From Scatophagus argus (lineage: Eukaryota; Chordata; Actinopteri; Scatophagidae), in contig NC_058494.1 in NCBI RefSeq assembly GCF_020382885.2, positions 27,414,329 to 27,478,328 of the forward strand: 64,000 nt of DNA. The letters are read 5' to 3'. Position 1 is the first letter of the stretch, and each line of letters begins with the position of its first letter. A program made the translations under genes and the position numbers. Shown one piece after another: positions 36,691-47,292 of the stretch. Under the pieces are notes generated by a model that did not search any database, was not told the origin of the DNA, and saw only the letters and a program-made list of their open reading frames with translations.

Positions 36691-38479
36691 CAGAAAAACA
36701 TTTTTACAGTAATTTAAACTGAATTTTAGTTAGTGACTACTGGCACAAATGTGCCTTGGGTCAAACTAGCAGTCAGCAGAGGAGTCTGGCCGTCATGGAT
36801 TTTTAAGGTGAGCACATAACTATATAACTGTATGTACAGGGAAAAGCTACTGTGGACGTTTTCATTTGTTGCTCCTGTTTTTTGTTCAACTTCTGCTTTC
36901 TCGGCGTGCGGTTGATCCCGGAGTTTCACCTTTTCCATCTGTGCACACAATGCTGTGAAGCAAGTATGAAAGCTAAATACAGTTTTATCCACACCAATTT
37001 GATGCACAAACAGTCTGGAAAACAGTCCTGACACTCCACATCTCTGTCCCACAACGGCCAGAAAGCACATTTAGCTCCCTCAGCCTCTCCTGTCCGAGCC
37101 TGATGGTTGCTGCTTGTTCATCCTGTCTCAGCTCCACCCACTGAAGCAACTGTTTTCCAGAATCTGATTCGGTGGTCTCAGTGCCTGTCAGAGAGTGGGT
37201 CCCAGTAGTTAGACTGATTTCAGGTGACCCACTCTACCTGTAACCGGGCTCTGATGCCTTAAAATGTCTGGTTTTGTCTCTCCTGACATGGCTGGAAAAT
37301 GTCCCCGACATGTCGTCCAAAATGTTAGCTTTTGGTGCCACAAAGTCAAAGAAAAGTCCCAGCTGCCATTAAAATGGACGTCATGTACGACAAGCTGTTG
37401 CGGCCTGGGATTTATTAGTCATCTTTCTGCAGTGCAACACGCGAAGAAAAAAACGTGTTTTAATTTGCGGGCGGAAGCAGCAGCACGAGGCAAAGCCGTG
37501 CAGCAGCGTGTTGAGGGAGTCGATGGCAGCTGACGCTCAGGATCACAGAGTGGAACACATTTCATCTAAATGTTTGCTGCAGATGTGTTCACGCGATCCC
37601 GTTCTCCAGCGCTGGATGAGTCTGAGAAACACCAAACTGCATTCGTCCCTTTGTGCGACGTCTGCACGCCGCCGCCACAGGGGGCTCATGGTTAAGGATC
37701 AAGCAGCTGAAACACAGTGATTGTGTTTATGGGTACTAACAAGGCATTTAGTTTTATCATTTCACATGTGTTGCACCTTGGCGTGGCAGATGTGCAGACC
37801 ACAGGCATAAATTAGCGTGTCAGTGAGCCGAGCGCCAGCGGTCGACTGTGGGTGGCTTCGGTGAATAATATGATGTCTGTTTCAGTGAGCATTTTCCTTT
37901 TAAATAGCTTGTTGACCTCAACAAGAGAAGAAAGGGTGACTCATCTTCTGACTGCGTGAATCCGCCTCGTTTCGGCGCCGCCACTCAAAGCGTGATCAAT
38001 GTCTCTCATGTCCATTTTCTATTGGTAATCCTCCACAAATTGCCCTCCGTTGCAGTTTGCGTATCAGCTATTTGCACTGGATTAATGTGAGTCACTGGTG
38101 GCAAGTGTTCAAATCAATGTTTATTAATGGTTTCTTTAAGTGTTTAAAGATTAAGTCATTAACATATTGATGAAGTTTTCGAAGTTGCCCAGGGAGAGAA
38201 AAGGAGCCGGAGCTGGAGAGGGTTTGACGAGCTGCTGAACTGACGCCAGCCGCCGACAAACAAGAGGCTGAAGAAAGAAAAGAAGAAGAAGAAGAAGAAG
38301 CAGAGGAGGAAGAGGAGGCTGTGGGCCTCCTGAGAGCAGGGCTGAGGCAAAGTTTCCTCTGTTTATTAAAATACGGCACGCTGCCAGAGCAGATTTCACT
38401 TGCCGCAGTGCTCTCTTCTGAGCTGCTGGGCTTTAAAGGAAGATTTGCTGAATGAACTTGACGTCTAAACATGTGAATT
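36691..38479. other. Non-coding stretch with a GAA tract
   Basis: A GAA/GAG-rich tract at 38280-38315 gives spurious Ser-, Leu- or Phe-rich reverse-strand frames. Nothing else recognised. Confidence 0.5.
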
Positions 38480-38870
38480 GTTCCACGTTAAAGCGCTGAA
38501 GACGCTGGGCTTTTCTCTTTGGGATGCAGCGCAGTCCGCTCTGATTGATTTTACCATTCAGCAGCGACCTGCCGCAGCCCTTTGGCTCGCCGTGGTGATT
38601 CTCTCTCGCACCTGATAAGGTGCCTGATCCATAATAAATCAATTCTAATTAGTTTTATGTTTGGAGGGAGGAGGTGGGGGCTGCGCTTTGCTTAGGGGAC
38701 TCTCTGCTGTCCCCCCCTCCTCCCATCATCCTGAGTTGTTTTCAGCCGCCAGTCATCTGCACACCTGATATCAGCTAATCTCCTGATTATTAAGTGTGGA
38801 TTATTGACGGAGGGGAAGCGGCCGCGTTTGCCGCTGCCTCTTGTATCAAGGACACGCAGGTTTTGTTTCC
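38480..38870. promoter_or_regulatory. Candidate conserved non-coding element
   Basis: Repeat-free, with TCTGATTGATTTTACC, ATTCTAATTAG and GATATCAGCTAATC words. Candidate from composition only. Confidence 0.25.
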
Positions 38871-39196
38871 CTCCTGTTTGTTTTTAGGGTGACTGCGTGT
38901 GTGTGTAAACATGTGAGTTTGGGTGGGGGTCAAACATGTCCTCAAACTTGTCCTGATAAAGGTGTCCCGCCTGGCTGAAGTGTGACAGCGGTGGGACCGT
39001 CTGAAGGAGCCGCGGGCCGACGTTTTATCGGCTCAGTCCGTCAGAACAGGCAACGTGGACGCCTGGTTGAGGACCCCGTCCCGGATCTGAAAAGTCAGCA
39101 GTCTGATTCCCGCGGCGACCGGCTTGTGCCCTTCGACAGTCATGTGACAGGCCCGGCTCTGTTATCTAGCGAGATAACAGCGGTTGTCTTTCCTCT

Positions 39197-39415
39197 AAAG
39201 GAACATTTCACTCAGAAACGTGGATGGACATTCAAGGGTCTGAGTCTACAGAACATCTGTGGAGCTTCACAGCAGAACAGTGTTGCAGTGTTCTGCGAAA
39301 CTGAAGACACACCAGACCTGAATGTTAAAAAAGAAAACAAAAAACACAAACACAAAATCGTTCCGTACTGCTCGTCTGGCGTCAAGGCACCGAGAAAAGA
39401 TGTGAACCCGAAAAG
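39197..39415 (+). repeat. Short dispersed element (GGAGCTTCACAGC family), copy 1
   Basis: Starts AAAGGAACATTTCACTCAG and contains TGGAGCTTCACAGCAGAACA, an A-rich middle, then CGTACTGCTCGTCTGGCGTC. It aligns in the same order with 59293-59570. I recall this layout from percomorph non-autonomous elements; the class is uncertain. An overlapping 183-codon frame (38982-39533) is accidental. Confidence 0.72.
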
Positions 39416-40555
39416 CTTCGGTGTAGCAGCCGGTCTGTGGGCGTCGCCTGCCACCTGGGAGCTCGCGTCACCTTTTAGCTCACGCAGACGGACGCTTTTA
39501 ACCACATGTAACACATCAAACCCTCACGCCTAAACAACTGGAAGCTACGTCAAAAGATTTTAAGAATAATCAAAACAATATGAAGAAGCAAACCTCCGCC
39601 CGCCCAGCACAGAGACGCGAGGGCGGCCTGTGATTCCCCCGTTAACCGTGTGGCAGCACACCTCAGGCCTGCCATTGATTTCTGCACCGTTTATTTGTGT
39701 TTTGGTTCATGCTCGAGGTCTCGCTATTTGAAAGTTGATTCTGCTCTCTTAAAGACAGATTCATGCATAGACTGTGCTACTTTTGTAGTCGGTGGCGGTT
39801 TTATATGATAAGCTTTTTTAGACGTTGAAAATCAATATGTAATCCTGTGCAGGGGCTTATCCCCAGGACTGGGCCGTTTGTGAGGCTCTGAGCTTTGTTA
39901 CAGGTCTTCTGGCGGCTCTGTGCAGCGGATTGATTAGCCGCAGTGCCAGAATCCTATCAAATGGCCAGCTCTGATGATGGAGCAAACTCTCTGAGCGCCT
40001 CCAGCTGACTGGACCTGGAGATAAGAGAGGACGGCACTCCCCCCTCCTGCACGGCGAGGGGCAGGGAGGGGGCGCTCCTTCCTGCCCTCTGCCCCCCGCG
40101 TGGCTCAGAACCGGATCAGGAGCTGTTTGACATTTAGCCCAGACTCACCCAGAGTGACGTCCATCACCGCGCCATCACCATCAGCAGCTCTGTTTAAATG
40201 TTCTTAATGTACGAGAAACGCAGTCAATCAGAACCATCGTTCTGTTTGACGGACTCCCAACACGCGACTCGACCGTCCCCCGATTTTATTCTCGTCAACA
40301 GTTTGTGGAATTCAGCTTTAATGTACCACCGACGTAACCGCACCCACATCAGACGATCACGGCAACCGCGCAGGTACTGACAGGTGACAAAGTCCTGAGA
40401 CGGGTGGAGGTCAACTGCTGGGTCCCACACCCAAACTCCACCCGGGAGGCTGGAGGTCACGTCCTCTGAAACCAAACACCCGTCACCAGGAGGTTTCATA
40501 GTCAGGCTTCACCAAAATGTGTTAAAGTGCAGCTGAAGGGAACGCATCATCCCAT

Positions 40556-40556
<1 letters not shown>
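39416..40556. other. Non-coding stretch with a candidate element at 39600-40110
   Basis: The 39600-40110 part is repeat-free with GATTGATTAGCCGC near 39930 and ordered GC/AT patches, so it may be regulatory. The remainder shows nothing recognisable. Confidence 0.35.
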
Positions 40557-40586
<30 letters not shown>

Positions 40587-40617
40587 GCGTGTGTGCGTGT
40601 GTGTGTGTGTGTGTGTG
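40557..40617. repeat. Imperfect GT microsatellite
   Basis: A GT run with TTT and GC interruptions. It gives a Val/Cys-run open frame (40527-40970) that is not a gene. Confidence 0.95.
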
Positions 40618-40697
40618 GCTCAGCCCCGCCCTCGGTCAAACACACCTGCAGCTCTTCGTGTGACCCGCTCATAAGGTTTGAACCTGTAGGAGGTCTA

Positions 40698-41275
40698 AGG
40701 GTACACGTACTCGTCCTGAACCGTCAGAATACACGCGTCACGGTTCGGTTCATTCAACGCCGAATGCAGTCGGTCACGGGCGGCCAGCAGGGGGCGCAGG
40801 TGATAATTAGTGTCAGAACAGGAAGAGCAGAAGAAGAGACGATCTGCTACACACAGTACACACACTCCAATCCAAAACAAGAATGGCAAGTTCAGACAGC
40901 ACACGAGAGCTCGATGACCCGCCTGCTGGTTTCACATCTACAGTGCAGGAAAGTTTCAGGTTTCCTGTGAAGTACGACAGCAAACGACAGCGAGCTGCAG
41001 ACGGGACGATGACGGTGTGTCGGCGCTGTGAGGCGGCTGTACGGTACGGGAGGGGAAACACGAGAAACATGCACTTCAGACGACATCATCAGGCAGAGAG
41101 AGACTCTCCTAATTCAAAAGTTTAATTTTGTACTTGACAAGAAGCTTTTCAGTTCCGTAGCTGATGGTGACCAAATACTTCTGTCCGTTCAAAACAAGCA
41201 CTGGGGACTGCTGTATCGAACCGTGACCCCACACCCGCGGGACGTACCGAACCGTCTGCGTACCGCCACAGCCCG
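40698..41275 (+). mobile_element. Decayed hAT-like transposon
   Basis: The left end has GGGTACACGTACTCGTCCTG and TCACGGTTCG (40738-40747). The right end has the inverted CGAACCGTGA (41217-41226), then GTACCGAACCGT. I recall this TACCGAACCGTGA signature from hAT ends in fish. Between them is a BED-finger reading frame. At under 600 bp the element lacks any transposase catalytic domain and cannot move on its own. Confidence 0.65.
40883..41125 (+). pseudogene. BED zinc-finger fragment of a hAT transposase
   Basis: An 80-codon frame, still open from ATG to stop. FRFPVKYDSKRQ, MTVCRRCEAAVRYGRGNTRN and FRRHH match the BED zinc finger found at the N-terminus of hAT transposases and ZBED proteins. 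The Cys pair is CRRC and the His pair sits in HFRRHH, one or two residues tighter than usual. The frame stops right after the finger, so the dimerisation and RNase-H-like catalytic regions are missing. Most likely a dead remnant; an intact DNA-binding module is possible but unproven. Confidence 0.68.
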
Positions 41276-42918
41276 GCACACCGAGATCCACTCGCCAAAC
41301 ACAAACACATTCCCAGGAAGTGATGTCGACAGGTGACGCTTCGGCTGCAGCCACACTTCTGGACAGGAAGTGGTCGAGTGAGAGAAAGTGAGAAGTCTTC
41401 TCAATCAGACGACAGACCCTGTACCTGTGCTGATGTGACCTAACAACAAAACCTCTCACTTCCTGTCTTCACGCCAAACGTGCTGTTGTTCGCTGGGCTC
41501 ACGTAGGAAAGTTAAAAATTCAGCTTCCACACAGGAAACTTGAAATGTGACGCGTTTCCACAGGAAAACGGAGGCGCTCGGCGATCACGTGTGCTCTGAA
41601 CTCGTGTCAGCTCTTACATGTGACTTTCTGTTCCCACAAAGGCCTGCTTTGCTTTCCGTCCGTTAAGAACGCTGCCAGTTTGCTCCGAGACATGTGGGAA
41701 ATGCTTTATCGCCTTCGATATTTTCCCTTTCTGCAGCGGCGGGAGGGTGACGGGAGCAGAATCTGTGCATTCCTGCGTGCTCGCCAGCGCTCACATGGTT
41801 ACCGCTGCTCCGCATTGTTAGAGATATGTGAATGAGCGCCGGCCATGCAGGTTTTAACGTGATTGCCCGAGGGGCAGCCGAGTGAAAGAGCGAAGAACAG
41901 AGCCAGAGAGAGGGGGGGGGAGGGGGGGCATAATCCTAAAAGGATTGGAAGTTACCCCACCACCACCACCACCACCACCCAACACACACACACACACACA
42001 CACACACACCTCGGTGCTTCAGGGGGTGATGGGTGCTGGATGGGGTCAGTTGGTTTGGCGGCTCTGGTGTCTGATTTCTCCCTCCTCGTCGCCTCCTCCT
42101 CTTCTTCACTGTTTGCCTTCTTGATGAGAGGGGCGGGGCCACGGGGCCTGTGATTGACAGCTGCGAGCTCCTGTCTCCTCTGCCGTCCATACTGTACTCA
42201 GCACTGACTGACGAGCGGGTCGCTTCTCACTTCCTGCCCTTTCGACAGGACGTTACGATGCAGTGTGAGTCCACACGTCCACAGATCTGCACGGTCAGCA
42301 AGTCACCTCGTCCAGCTCATTTCTGAGCTCATTTTAGGGTGAACTGTGCCTTTAAATGTCAATTTAAAAACTGGCCCAAAAACAAAAACAAACTGACTCC
42401 AGACCAGCTGCGAGGAAACCAGACCCGCTTCCTGTCCTGTTGTCTGCTGGGTGAACAAACCAACTACAAAGCAAACACGAGCTCCTCGTTCGCCGAGCGT
42501 GCAGGGGAAACGTTTTCACCTCAGACCGCCGTGACACCGCGTGACACCGCCACGCGTGCTGCATTACACGACACACGTTTGGAAACACCTGAACACACAC
42601 ACAAAGTGTTTGCTCCGTCAGCCTCCGTCAGCTCGTCCTTACTGAGGAGACTCTACTGTCCAATCGGTCCTCAGAGCTGCAGGTGAGGAGCTCAGGTGTT
42701 CTGCTCCCTGCAGGTACGCGACCTCTGCGGTGTGCAGGAGTCCAGTGGGATCAGCCGAGCTTCTCTGGTTAACGTTAGACTCAGTTAGCCTGAAACCTTC
42801 TGGTCTTTGTGTTCAGTCTCAGATTCCTGTGACTGACTGGTTCACCTGAAGACAAACGAAACACCTCAGAGGAGGGTGAGTCTGCAGAGTCTGTTAGGAC
42901 TAACTTTAACTAACTCTA
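41276..42918. other. Non-coding stretch with CAC and AC tracts
   Basis: Contains G-rich runs near 41910-41930, a CAC tract at 41958-41979 and an AC run at 41982-42009. No gene recognised. The 115-codon frame at 42339-42686 has no domain. Confidence 0.5.
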
Positions 42919-42962
42919 CCTCCTCCTCCTCCTCCTCCTCCTCCTCCTCCTCCTCCTCCTCC
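42919..42962. repeat. CCT microsatellite (about 14 units)
   Basis: A perfect CCT triplet run. It translates as poly-Ser on the + strand and poly-Glu on the - strand in spurious frames. Confidence 0.96.
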
Positions 42963-43004
42963 ACCTGGCCGACCATCAGCAGGACGCTTCTCCCGGTTGG
43001 GAAT

Positions 43005-43072
43005 CGCTGGTGTAAAGCACCTGGAGACAGTTTTGATTGTATAAGGTGCTGTATAAATAAACAAACAAACTG
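43005..43072 (+). repeat. Dispersed-repeat tail (GTGCTGTATAAATAAA type)
   Basis: TAAAGCACCTGGAGACAG followed by GGTGCTGTATAAATAAACAA is the kind of 3' end shared by many fish non-LTR repeats. A related tail lies at 51900-52012. The body is not recognisable. Confidence 0.5.
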
Positions 43073-43427
43073 AAACTGAGGATTTGATAACCTGCTGACT
43101 TCTGTATTAACGTTGTTGTTAATTAGCAATATTTCCTGATTATGCTGATTGATTGATTGATTGATTGGAGCTCATGTTTTATTACACCTGAAGCTCTGAA
43201 GCCTTGACTGTGTGGGTCTCATGTTGTGAACTTCTCTTTAGAGGTGAACACAAAGAGAAACAACAACAAAAAACTTCTAAAGTGTTTTTATACTGCGACA
43301 AAACGTGTTTATGTTTATTTAGATTTCCGTGGACCCTGAGAGGAGCTCAGCTCGTGTGTTTGCGGTGTGCAGGAGGAGCTTACGTAATCCCGTTCAGGTT
43401 TGTGTGCGTCACAGAGGAGCAGTGCCT

Positions 43428-43463
<36 letters not shown>

Positions 43464-44015
43464 TGCTTTTACTGTTTCCATGAGTGACAGTCTGGAGGTT
43501 TGGTGTCCCACCTGAGCCTCGGACCTGTTGTCATGCAGTTAGCTTCCGGCAGCCTCAGCTGATCACACAACACACCTTGACACACACACGGTGAACACCT
43601 GCACGTGCCAGACCTGACACGTTACACGCAGATCAGCTCAGCCACTACTAATAAACAGGAAGGAAGTTCGTCTTACCTGAGAGTCCAAGCTGAGTGAAAG
43701 CTGGTCCCGCTGGGAGCGACTCGGAGTCACGTCAGACCGCGGAGGTGCGTTCAGGCTCTGCCGGTCCGCGTGTTTTCCTGTGGCCCGTCTTCACCTGCTG
43801 AGCTGCACTTTCCCTGCAGTCTGCGGCTCAGCTCGCTGCTGCCGCCTGACTCAGAAGGTTTCTCCGCCCCGCTCGGAGTCTGCAGGTCTTGTGGGGACAT
43901 GTGGACCCGCCTGGCCGGAGCCTCCTGAACGCTTTGGGACAACCTGGGATTTTATGCATCATGCTTTTCATACGCGCAGACAACACGGACAAGAAGCCTC
44001 TCCAAACTTAACCCC

Positions 44016-44018
<3 letters not shown>
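43073..44018. other. Non-coding stretch with small microsatellites
   Basis: Holds a GATT run (43147-43168) and a CA run (43429-43460). Short open frames here show no domains. Confidence 0.55.

Positions 44019-44082
<64 letters not shown>
44019..44082. repeat. CA microsatellite (32 units)
   Basis: A perfect CA run and one of the longest microsatellites of the window. A likely polymorphic marker. Confidence 0.97.
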
Positions 44083-44085
<3 letters not shown>

Positions 44086-45204
44086 CTTTAGGCTGCCTGA
44101 TCCCTGGATTTGCAGGCTTAGCATTAAGAAAATACTCCTGCAATTTGGGATTAAAGCCCCAAACCCCTCACAACAACAATGGCTCGGCCCATCTGATATC
44201 TTGATACTTGTGATCAATCGCCTCCACTTTTCTGAGGACACGCAAAGATCTGACGTCCTCACGTTCACTCAGTCCCCCTGAACGCAACCTGCACTTTGTT
44301 TCTGCTCATTTTATTTAATTCTGCCTCAGGAGGTTCGGTTTCCTGCTCAGGATTTAAATTTAATTTGTTCACTTAGTTCACTTATTGTTATGTCGGATTT
44401 ATTTCGCATTCACTGAAATTCATTGCGCATGAATTGTTATTATATGATAAAGTAACCTATAAAATATAGATAACACAGCTTTATATTTCTCTCAGGACAC
44501 GTTTAGATCATTTTGTTATTTCCTGAGTGATCACCACAAGAGCAGTTTGTGGATTTCACTCATTTCAGTCCACTTTAATTTAATTTAATTAAATTAATTA
44601 ATTTAAATCAAACAAGTTAGGACAGCAGCAGTTTGTATTACAGCTTGTCAGCAATATTTCTTTATTTCCTGAACTGAATCAGCTGGTTGATTGTCATTCA
44701 CAAATTAAACACCTCATGTATTATTCTAACAAAGAAAAACAAAGAAAGAAATCCGTGCAGTAAAATTTAGAGTAAGCACAGAGTTTTGTGTTATCTGCAG
44801 CTCAACAGCGAACAGCACAGTCTGAGCTCTGTGGTCCAGGTTCAGGCCTGCTGAGTCTGCAGGCCTGCTGAGTCTGCAGGCCCGAAGGCCTTCAGCTGCT
44901 ACAGACTCACAAACTAAAGGCCAACTGCTTCGTCAGTCACGTTGTATGCTAACTGTTTAGGCTAACTTCTGGTTTTACTGAGATCTAAAATAAAAAACTT
45001 TTCCATTTTAATTTGTCTTTTTGGCTCACATGTCAGTCATGTGGTTCAGCTTCTGTGCGAATAATAAAGCAACTCGCTCTTTGCTCACAAACACTCTATA
45101 ATTACTGATCGTTTTCGTCTGAAAATTAGCGGCTGAATCGAACATTTCTGGCCGTAATGGCAGCCGGCCGACTCTCCTCAACTTTCTGACACAAACGGTC
45201 CGAT
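44083..45204. other. Non-coding AT-rich stretch upstream of otx1 promoter
   Basis: Repeat-free 44090-44270 could be regulatory. A 17-bp direct duplication (AGGCCTGCTGAGTCTGC at 44844 and 44861) and a TTTAATTTAATTTAATT tract near 44575 are visible. No gene. Confidence 0.45.
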
Positions 45205-45400
45205 CGCGTCACGTGGTGCGTGTTCCGCTCGAGAGGGGCGGGAGTTTCGGAGCCAAACTCTCGGGCTGATTGGCCGTCAGCGGCGCTCGTAAGGCCGCAG
45301 GGCGCTGTGATTGGCTCGCACGGCGCAGACCCGCGTGCTGTCTTGACTCTTAGATGCGCGGGCCTCGAAGACGAGCGTCAATCTCCATCCGTCAACACCG
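45205..45400 (+). promoter_or_regulatory. Probable otx1 promoter, CpG-rich
   Basis: This GC- and CpG-rich block has an E-box CACGTG at 45210-45215, a GC box GGGGCGGG at 45235-45242, and two reversed CCAAT boxes (ATTGGC) at 45269-45274 and 45310-45315, 41 bp apart. No clear TATA box is visible. It lies upstream of a candidate non-coding exon ending at 45647. The motifs are directly visible; the promoter role is inferred from position and composition. Confidence 0.55.
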
Positions 45401-45647
45401 GCAGGAGAGAAGGAGCGGCGGGAGCAGCGGGAGCAGCGGGAGCGGCGAAACGCGATTTTATTTTGAATCTTTGCAGCGTTGAAATGTTAATTCTGCGCTC
45501 GTGAAACAGGAGAGAGCTGCGCGCGGAGCTGCCGAACCTGTGGGCCAGAAAACGTTTCCTCCATGTGGATATTTCTCGAGCTCTGGATCTCATTGGTTTG
45601 ACTTTTAACAGGAATTGTTTTTTAAAAGCAAAAGGAACCTGAAGAAG
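45400..45647 (+). other. otx1: Candidate non-coding first exon of otx1 (5' UTR)
   Basis: A strong splice donor, GAAGAAG|GTGAGC, ends the exon at 45647. The matching acceptor, with a pyrimidine-rich tract and CCCCGCAG, ends at 47121, 74 bp before the start codon. OTX1 genes in other vertebrates have untranslated 5' exons, so this pairing is plausible. The left edge is only a guess from the CCAAT-box positions. Transcript data would fix it. Confidence 0.42.
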
Positions 45648-45825
45648 GTGAGCCTCGAACGTGACTTTATTTTATTTGTGCTGACGATGCGTGACCTGAC
45701 CGTGACATTACTGACATTATATTTAGGTTTAGATTTATTTTTAAATGGCGGTTGTATTAATACGAACAACTTAAAGCCCACCTGGTTTTCATTCGGAGCT
45801 CTCAAAACGGGGCTGTGATCTTTAA

Positions 45826-45899
45826 ATAATAATAACAATAATAATAATAAAAATAATAACAATAATAATAATAATAATAATGATGATAATAATAAGATA
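45826..45899. repeat. AAT-rich microsatellite
   Basis: Imperfect AAT units with AAC and GAT interruptions, abutting a dispersed-repeat tail. Confidence 0.9.
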
Positions 45900-45927
45900 A
45901 GAACTTTATCGATCCCGCAGGAAATTG
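45900..45927 (+). repeat. Dispersed-repeat tail (TTTATCGATCCCGCAGGAAA type)
   Basis: The same tail type as at 666-692: a microsatellite followed by CTTTAT(C/T)GATCCCG(C/A)(A)GGAAATT. Indicates an old retroposon end within the putative otx1 leader intron. Confidence 0.55.
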
Positions 45928-47195
45928 TTGAAATAATGATAAGAAGCCTTGAAATAAAATAAATATTTTAAACGTGTAAAGTGCAACAAACCATTTTTGT
46001 TGTTGGAAGAAAACACGAGCAAACTAAAGAAGCAGTTAATGAAATGCATGAATGTAAACTGTTAGCTGTGTTTTATCTTTATTCTTTCCTCCCGCGCTGC
46101 TGATAAGAGCCTCTCTGCTAATTGTCGCCCTGTAGATCTAATCTGAATTGTAATGGGGCTCATTTGCACACAGTTTTCACGCATTTACATTGCGTGATCG
46201 CGCTCCTTCCTGCGGTTATGGAAATAAGTGGAGCTTCATGCGGTGCGTTCACGGCCCGGCTCGGCTCCAGCAGGAGGCCCGCGGCTCCTCTCACCGACCT
46301 CCTCATCTGCACACGCCGTGTTAGGCCCACGCGAAGCCGTGACAGCCGCGGAGGTTCATTAAAGCCATCCGTTTTTATCCCGTCAGGCCTTTAGCTGCAC
46401 TGATATACTTTCATTTAATTCAGTGAGATTCATGAACGGCTTTGACGTGTTGTCATCTTGTGAAAACTTCTGCATTTCACAAAGTTTCTTTCCTTCCAGA
46501 ATAAAAAGGTGCAGGAGGCCTCTGATGTCAGCACTCAGATTTCTGTAGAAGTCAGAGTATTGAAGACACGGCAGCGGCTGCTGTGTGTTACGTGTGGTTC
46601 CAGTCAGAATAAACCAAAATAAACACCTAACAGTTTAATTACGGCGCGTAAACGCTGACAGGATGCGAAACACACAAGAGAAAACGTGTTAAATCGAGTT
46701 GATGGGAAATCATCTGTGAGGGTGAATGAGATCAGAAAAGACTTCGAGCTCCTGCAGGTGAGACGAGTCTCAGGTGAGTTCAGACTAACCCTGGTGAAGG
46801 TGCGCGTGGCGACAGGAGAAAAGCCTCGCGTGTTTGGTTTTGTTTTGGATGAGTTTATTCCATCAGCTCATGTTGCTTCTCCTTCCCGGCTCACAGAGAC
46901 TTTTCAGGCCGCCTTCTGCGCGGCAGAAGCGGCGGGCCTGCGCGCTGCGTCCGCACAGTGAAAAGTTTCAAGTCCGTCTCCAGTTTTAGGAGTTTGAAGC
47001 TGACTGGTGGCGCAGACTTTCGTGCCCACGGAGGGGTTCAGTGTGCGTTTTTATGAGCTTATGCACCGCCTGCTTGTGTAACTTTTGCGCCCAGACTCAC
47101 GGAGCTTCTTTCCCCCCGCAGGAGCCGCCGCTGCCGCCGGAGGATCCGCGCCTTTCCGCCCGTCCAGACTCCGGTCTCCCCTCCGAGCTCCGAGC

Positions 47196-47292
47196 ATGAT
47201 GTCTTATCTCAAACAGGCCCCGTACGGCATGAACGGACTGGGCCTGAGCGGGGCGGCCATGGACCTGCTGCACCCGTCTGTGGGCTACCCAG
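47196..47292 (+). CDS. otx1: otx1 first coding exon (residues 1-32 plus one base)
   Basis: The exon encodes the conserved OTX N-terminus and ends after [11 protein letters not shown] plus the first base of codon 33. The start ATG has A at -3. It is the first in-frame ATG after the putative splice acceptor at 47120-47121, and the double Met is standard for OTX proteins. The donor is CAG|GTACGG at 47293. The 5' part of this exon (47122-47195) would be untranslated leader. Confidence 0.95.

Larger units (their letters stand above)
45648..47121 (+). other. Putative 5' UTR intron of otx1
   Basis: The stretch between the candidate leader exon and the first coding exon holds an imperfect AAT-rich microsatellite (about 45826-45899). 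Abutting it is a dispersed-repeat tail (45900-45927). A non-repetitive block at about 46080-46400, with ATTGT and TAAT cores and CpGs, could be regulatory. No coding signal was recognised. Confidence 0.4.

Noticed and set aside
38982..39533. 183-codon + strand frame
   Set aside because: More than a third of it lies in a decayed dispersed repeat with a related copy at 59293, and there is no recognisable domain.
40527..40970. 147-codon frame with Val/Cys run
   Set aside because: Driven by the GT microsatellite at 40557-40617; no domain.
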